From Chloroflexota bacterium (GTDB lineage Bacteria > Chloroflexota > Limnocylindria > Limnocylindrales > CSP1-4), in NCBI GenBank assembly GCA_016200745.1, contig JACQEF010000293.1, positions 1-9,284 on the forward strand: DNA of 9,284 nt, in the 5' to 3' direction. This document shows, piece by piece, positions 5,912 through 9,284 of the stretch; position 1 is the first letter of the stretch, and the number at the start of each line of letters is the position of its first letter. The position numbers and the translations under genes were made by a program. Below the pieces are notes generated by a model. The model ran no database searches. It worked only from the letters and a program-made list of their open reading frames with translations, and was not told the origin of the DNA.

Positions 5912-6669
5912 CCGGGTTCGGCGCCCTCCTGCGCAAGGAGATCCTCGAGCAGTGGCGCACCGCGCGGCTCCAGCTCGTGGCGACCGTCTTCCTGCTCGTC
6001 GGCCTGTCGTCGCCGCTGCTCGCCCGGTTCACGCCCGAGATCCTCAAGGCGGTCGCCAGCGGCCAGTTCCAGATCACCCTCCCGACCCCGACGGCCGCCG
6101 ATGCCTACGATCAGCTGGCCAAGAACCTCGGCCAGTTCGGGGCGTTGATCGCGGTGCTCCTGGCGATGGGCTCGGTCGCGACCGAGAAGGAGCGCGGCAC
6201 CGCGGCGCTGATCCTGACCAAGCCGGCCAGCCGTGGCGCGTACCTCGCGGCGAAGCTCGTGGCGATCGCGATCACGCTCGGGGTGGCTACGGCGATCGCG
6301 GCGGCCGGGGCCTGGTTCTACACGCTGGTCCTGTTCGAGCCGCTCGACGTCGCCGGGTTCACGGCCGCGGCGCTGCTCCAGTGGCTGGCGCTCGTGGCCT
6401 TCGCCACCATCACGTTTCTCGGCAGCACGCTGACCCGATCCGCGCTGGCCGCCGCGGGCCTCGGCATCGCCGCGTTCATCGTGCTCGGGATCCTCAGCAT
6501 CGTGCCCGCGATCGGGACCTACCTGCCGACGGGCCTCGGCGCGCCGGCGCGGGCCCTCGCGCTCGGGCGGCCGGGCGTCGAGGCGCTCGGGCCGACCGTC
6601 GCGTCGATCGTGCTGGTCGGCGCGCTGGCCGGCGTCGCCTGGCTGGCCTTCCGTCGCCAGGAGCTCTGA
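5908..6669 (+). CDS. ABC-2 type transporter permease (YxlG-like)
   Basis: 253-residue integral membrane protein with about six hydrophobic segments (roughly 21-39, 76-92, 114-139, 150-172, 178-200, 229-247). The N-terminus FGALLRKEILEQWRT is the short amphipathic helix typical of ABC-2 permeases and their ATPase contact. The first extracytoplasmic loop (about 40-75) is small. After the second helix comes the cytoplasmic stretch TEKERGTAALILTKPASRG, the family pattern E-x-E-R-x-x-G-T. It is the last gene of the operon, overlapping the ATPase by 4 bp (ATGA). A homodimer with two ATPase subunits is likely. The substrate cannot be told from sequence. The convergent CoA-transferase stop lies 28 bp downstream; I see no strong terminator there. 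Confidence 0.92.
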   Translation: MTGFGALLRKEILEQWRTARLQLVATVFLLVGLSSPLLARFTPEILKAVASGQFQITLPTPTAADAYDQLAKNLGQFGALIAVLLAMGSVATEKERGTAALILTKPASRGAYLAAKLVAIAITLGVATAIAAAGAWFYTLVLFEPLDVAGFTAAALLQWLALVAFATITFLGSTLTRSALAAAGLGIAAFIVLGILSIVPAIGTYLPTGLGAPARALALGRPGVEALGPTVASIVLVGALAGVAWLAFRRQEL

Positions 6670-6697
6670 CCCGCCTCCGGCCCGCGGCGACCGACGC

Positions 6698-8005
6698 TCA
6701 GATCACCCCCGCTTCCAGGAGGAGCGCGATCTCGCCGTTCGTGTAGCCCAGCTCGCCGAGGATCTGCGCGGCGTGCTCCCCGAGGGCGGGGGGTGGTGTC
6801 CGGATCGTGGCAGGGGTCGCCGCCAGCTTGAACGGGAGGCCGACCTGGCGGATGACGCCCCAGGCCGGATGCTCCTGCTCGACGACCATGTCGAGCGCGA
6901 CGGCCTCCGGCGAGGCGAACGCCGCGACGACGTCGTTGATCGGCGCGCACGGGATCGATGCGGCATCGAGGGCGGCAAGCCACTCCGCGGCGCCGAGGTC
7001 GCGCAGTCGTGCGGCGAGGATCGGACGCAGCGTCGCGCGGTTGACCACCCGGGAACCATTGGTCGCGAACCGCGGGTCCGCCGCGAGCTCCGGCCGCGCG
7101 AGGACCTCGCAGAACCGCGGCCACTGGCGCTCGGAGCCCACGGCCACCGCGATCGGGCGGTCGGCCGTCTCGAACGTCTCGTACGGGACGATGTTCGGAT
7201 GGGCGTTTCCCAGCCGTTCGGGCGCGCGGCCGGTGACGAACGCATTCTGAGCCTGGTTGACCAGGCCGGCGAGCGTGGCGCCGAGGAGCGAGATGTCGAT
7301 CCGCTGGCCACCCGCCGGCGTGGCCCCGCCGGCGCCGGCAGCGGGGCCGGTATCGTTCACCGATGCGGCACGGCCCCGTTCCCGGCCCAGCAGCGCACCC
7401 AGCACGGCAACGGCGCCGAGCATGCCGGTCACGACGTCGGAGATCGCCACCCCCACCTTGGTGGGCCTGCCGCCGTCGGCATCGGGAGCACCGGTGATCG
7501 ACATGAGGCCGCTCGCCGCCTGGATCGCGAAGTCGTAGCCGGGCCGGCTCGCCGCCGGACCGTTCGGCCCGAAGCCGGAGATCGCGAGGTGGACGAGGGC
7601 GGGGTTCAGCCGCTCGAGCGTCGCGTCATCGAAGCCGAGCCGGGCGAACCCGCCGACCCGGTGGTTCTCGACCACGACGTCGGCACGGACGAGCAGGCGG
7701 TTCAGGACCTCGCGGCCGGCCGGCACCTTGAGGTCGAGCCGCAGGCTGCGCTTGTTCCGGTTGACCGCAAGGAAGTAGGCCGCCGTCCGCTCACCCTCGC
7801 GCTCCGGGCCGACCCAGGGCGGCCCCCAGCCACGGGTCGCGTCGCCGTCCGGTGGCTCGACCTTGACCACGTCGGCCCCGAGGTCGCCGAGCAGCATCGT
7901 GCAGTACGGTCCGGCCAGGACCGTCGAGCAGTCCACGACCCGGATCCCCGCGAGCGGACCCGGAACCGGGGGGACGCCGTCGATGGAACCCTGGGCAAGC
8001 GGCAT
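6698..8005 (-). CDS. CaiB/BaiF family III CoA-transferase
   Basis: 435-residue cytoplasmic enzyme that moves CoA between carboxylic acids (formyl-CoA transferase, CaiB and racemase family). The N-terminus has the family block GPLAGIRVVDCSTVLAGPY (16-34), then LGDLGADVVKVEPP. NRNKRSLRLDLK (82-93), GFGPNGP (144-150) and PGYDFAIQAASGLM follow. D190 in ISDVVTG is at the conserved catalytic Asp position. The C-terminal part carries NAHPNIVPYETF and the IPCAPIND segment. Residues about 211-233 are an unusual Gly/Ala/Pro-rich insertion between LLGRER and the normal QRIDISLL. It starts at ATG 8005, 9 bases after a -10-like GCTACCAT. Upstream in-frame residues belong to the neighbouring gene's antisense region. 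Substrate is unknown: succinyl-CoA-dependent transfer or alpha-methylacyl-CoA racemase-type chemistry are both possible. Confidence 0.93.
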   Translation of the reverse strand: MPLAQGSIDGVPPVPGPLAGIRVVDCSTVLAGPYCTMLLGDLGADVVKVEPPDGDATRGWGPPWVGPEREGERTAAYFLAVNRNKRSLRLDLKVPAGREVLNRLLVRADVVVENHRVGGFARLGFDDATLERLNPALVHLAISGFGPNGPAASRPGYDFAIQAASGLMSITGAPDADGGRPTKVGVAISDVVTGMLGAVAVLGALLGRERGRAASVNDTGPAAGAGGATPAGGQRIDISLLGATLAGLVNQAQNAFVTGRAPERLGNAHPNIVPYETFETADRPIAVAVGSERQWPRFCEVLARPELAADPRFATNGSRVVNRATLRPILAARLRDLGAAEWLAALDAASIPCAPINDVVAAFASPEAVALDMVVEQEHPAWGVIRQVGLPFKLAATPATIRTPPPALGEHAAQILGELGYTNGEIALLLEAGVI

Positions 8006-8014
8006 GACAGGGCG

Positions 8015-8022
8015 ATGGTAGC
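8015..8022 (-). promoter_or_regulatory. -10-like element of the CoA-transferase gene
   Basis: On the minus strand GCTACCAT is followed by 9 bases and then ATG at 8005, with no Shine-Dalgarno site. The -35 region is weak. It shares the GCTACnnT form with the starts at 1479 and 4671, which suggests a near-leaderless transcript separate from the gene upstream (stop at 8046). Confidence 0.4.
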
Positions 8023-8045
8023 CGCCGCGCGGAGCAGTGGACGGG

Positions 8046-8702
8046 CTACGGACGCTCGAACAGGGCCCCCGTGAAGTCCTTGACCAGCCGGCCCCGTTCC
8101 CCGCTGAGCGGCAGGTCCGGCAGCTCGACCTCCTCGTCGACGGCCGGCACGATCCAGTCGACATGCTCGCGATTGACCATCACGGCCCCGATACGCAGCC
8201 GGGGCCGGCCGGTGACCGCCGGGAACTCGATCCACGCGTCGGTCAGGGGCACCATCGGCCGGCGACGCCGGACCGCCTGGATCGGGTCGGCGCCGGGCAG
8301 CGCGTGGAGGTAACCGCGCACGTGGTACGGACCGAGCTGGATCGCGACGGGATGCGCCCGCGTCCGGTGCCGCCTGCCCTGGTTCCCGCGTGGACCCGCG
8401 GCATGGACGATGAGCAGCTCGTCGCGACGGACGAGGACCTCGGTCACCTCCACGCTCCGGTCCCCCGACAGGCACTCGACGAGCACGTTGACCAGGAGGT
8501 ACTCGTCACGCTCGTTGAGCATGTCCGTGAGACGGTCCGTGGCCATCCGCACGACGCAAGACAGCACGTAGTCCTCACCGTAGGCCACGAACTCGACATC
8601 CCGGGCGGTCCGGCCCCGAGCAGGTCGCTCCGTGACCACCGGTTCGGCGGTGGAGGCTCGGCCGAAGACGACCCGGAGACGTCGTCCGAGACTCGCGATC
8701 AT
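8046..8702 (-). CDS. conserved hypothetical protein with two related beta-rich domains; paralogue of the next upstream gene
   Basis: I cannot name a family. From ATG 8702 the product has 218 residues; an in-frame GTG at 8738 would add 12. Numbering here is from the ATG. Domain 1 (about 36-101) has RLTDMLNERDEYLLV and VLVRRDELLIVHA. Domain 2 (about 119-187) has GPYHVRGYLHALPGADP, RRRRPMVPLTDAWIEF and VMVNREHVDWIV. The two halves follow the same hydrophobic pattern and look like an internal duplication, joined by a basic linker GPRGNQGRRHRT. There is no signal peptide or membrane helix, so it is probably cytoplasmic. About half of the residues from RDELLIVHA to VDW match the paralogue encoded 200 bp upstream. 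No catalytic motif is visible; a small ligand- or nucleic-acid-binding role is only speculation. The start choice is uncertain. Confidence 0.8.
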   Translation of the reverse strand: MIASLGRRLRVVFGRASTAEPVVTERPARGRTARDVEFVAYGEDYVLSCVVRMATDRLTDMLNERDEYLLVNVLVECLSGDRSVEVTEVLVRRDELLIVHAAGPRGNQGRRHRTRAHPVAIQLGPYHVRGYLHALPGADPIQAVRRRRPMVPLTDAWIEFPAVTGRPRLRIGAVMVNREHVDWIVPAVDEEVELPDLPLSGERGRLVKDFTGALFERP

Positions 8703-8876
8703 GCCCGGATCGTCAGCGTCCCGAGGGCCCGCGTACACCCGCCAGGAAGTACCTCTGGGAGATACGCGTTGATCGCCGGCACCGTGGCGTCCGGCCCGGT
8801 ACCAGGCCGACCATGGGTCGAACGTCCGGGACGCTCGGCGATCCGCGCGTGGGCGGAGGCGACCGCGGTGCGCGCA
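8703..8876. other. intergenic region between the two paralogues
   Basis: The stretch between the stem-loop and the start of the 8046-8702 gene holds no convincing gene. An imperfect 16-bp palindrome (8793-8808, centre GGTACC, GGCC arms, one mismatched pair) could be an operator for the downstream gene. For that gene two weak -10-like elements fit: GACGAT 6 bases before ATG 8702, or TACTTC 7 bases before GTG 8738. Confidence 0.4.
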
Positions 8877-8896
8877 CGCGCCGGCCCGCCGGCGCG
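8877..8896 (-). terminator. strong GC stem-loop after the right-hand paralogue
   Basis: CGCGCCGG-CGGG-CCGGCGCG forms a perfect 8-bp stem with a 4-base loop, starting 7 bases after the TGA at 8904-8906 on the minus strand. Placement fits an intrinsic terminator, but there is no T-run, so it may act with Rho or only protect the mRNA end. The plus-strand sequence is equally self-complementary. Confidence 0.5.
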
Positions 8897-8903
8897 GTCC
8901 CCG

Positions 8904-9284
8904 TCAGGCGGGCTTCGCGACCAGCCCCTTGGCGCGTTCCGGGAACTCGACCTCGGTCGGCAGCATGGCCTGGACCCAGTCGATCTGCTCGCGATTGACG
9001 ATCAGGGTCTCGACCTGGACCTCGCGTCGTTCACCGTGGAGCGTGAACTCGATCCGCGCGTCGGTGAGCGGGACCATCACCTTCCGCCGCCGGAAGGCGA
9101 CCACCGGGTCGGCGCCCGGGAGCGCGTGGAAGAAGCCGCGGACCTTGTACGGACCCATGCTGACGGCCAGGTGCTGGGGCATGGTCCGATGCCGACGCGC
9201 GGCATCGCCCCGCGGCCCGCTCGCGTGGACCAGGTAGATCTCGTCGCGCGGGATGGCGATCTCGTCGTCCAGCTCGATGTCCGC
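8904..9284 (-). CDS. conserved hypothetical protein, partial (N-terminus beyond window); paralogue of the 8046-8702 product
   Basis: The frame is open to the window edge, giving the last 126 residues. An internal ATG at 9182 is not the likely start, because the 34 codons before it (ADIELDDEIAI, RDEIYLVHASGPRG, RRHRT) match the paralogue. Shared blocks: RDE..LVHA.GPRG, RRHRT, GPY.VRG, HALPGADP, RRR, MVPLTDA.IEF and VNRE..DW. About half of the positions are identical over roughly 95 residues. The visible part corresponds to the end of domain 1, the basic linker and domain 2 of the neighbour, then a short Pro/Lys tail shorter than the paralogue's. No signal or membrane segment is seen. A stem-loop follows the stop. 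Function unknown; the pair probably arose by tandem duplication. Confidence 0.78.
   Translation of the reverse strand, partial: ADIELDDEIAIPRDEIYLVHASGPRGDAARRHRTMPQHLAVSMGPYKVRGFFHALPGADPVVAFRRRKVMVPLTDARIEFTLHGERREVQVETLIVNREQIDWVQAMLPTEVEFPERAKGLVAKPA

Noticed and set aside
6670..6697. Possible terminator between the ABC permease and CoA-transferase
   Set aside because: Only 4-bp arms (CCGC/GCGG) could be found in the 28-bp gap, which is not more than expected in GC-rich DNA.
6773..8074. Plus-strand 433-codon open frame
   Set aside because: It lies opposite the CoA-transferase along nearly its full length and shows no domain, only the charged composition of antisense GC-rich coding DNA.
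8813..8998. Plus-strand 61-codon open frame between the paralogues
   Set aside because: It overlaps the GC stem-loop and the end of the right-hand paralogue, is Arg/Pro-rich, and has no ribosome site.

Overview
The window is high-GC bacterial DNA (roughly 70% GC, strong G/C preference at third codon positions), tightly packed with short intergenic gaps and 4-bp start/stop overlaps. No rRNA, tRNA, mobile element or CRISPR array is visible. Gene content (VKOR plus thioredoxin-fold oxidase, Fur plus ZIP, a short PLDc_N/ABC operon, CaiB/BaiF CoA-transferase) and apparently leaderless starts fit a Chloroflexota or actinobacterial genome. I lean to an uncultivated Chloroflexota lineage, but this is inference from style and not proof.

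Layout. (1) 1-1283, minus strand: a membrane-anchored DsbA-like thiol oxidase followed, with a 4-bp GTGA overlap, by a VKOR-family quinone-linked reoxidase that runs off the left edge. Together they form a complete oxidative-folding pair. (2) 1444-2679, plus strand: a Fur-family metalloregulator read from a strong promoter whose -35 box lies inside a palindromic operator, then a ZIP metal transporter 1 bp downstream, so probably a metal-sensing and transport operon. (3) 2711-4474, minus strand: a FabI/FabL-like short-chain dehydrogenase followed 18 bp later by a ribokinase. The intergenic region upstream of the dehydrogenase carries a 7+7 bp inverted repeat. (4) 4671-6669, plus strand: a 69-residue PLDc_N membrane protein, an ABC ATPase and an ABC-2 permease, all joined by 4-bp overlaps, resembling the YxlE-YxlF-YxlG group of the Bacillus sigma-Y operon. 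(5) 6698-8005, minus strand: a CaiB/BaiF family III CoA-transferase with an unusual Gly/Ala-rich insertion. (6) 8046-9284, minus strand: two neighbouring paralogues of unknown function. The complete one appears to be built from two copies of one beta-rich domain joined by a basic linker.

Regulatory theme. Three leading genes (Fur, PLDc_N, CoA-transferase) have GCTACnnT followed after 6-9 bases by the start codon, with no Shine-Dalgarno sequence, as expected for leaderless mRNAs. The DsbA-like and dehydrogenase genes instead have clear Shine-Dalgarno sequences. The paralogous unknown proteins and the shared -10/start architecture are the least explained parts of the window.
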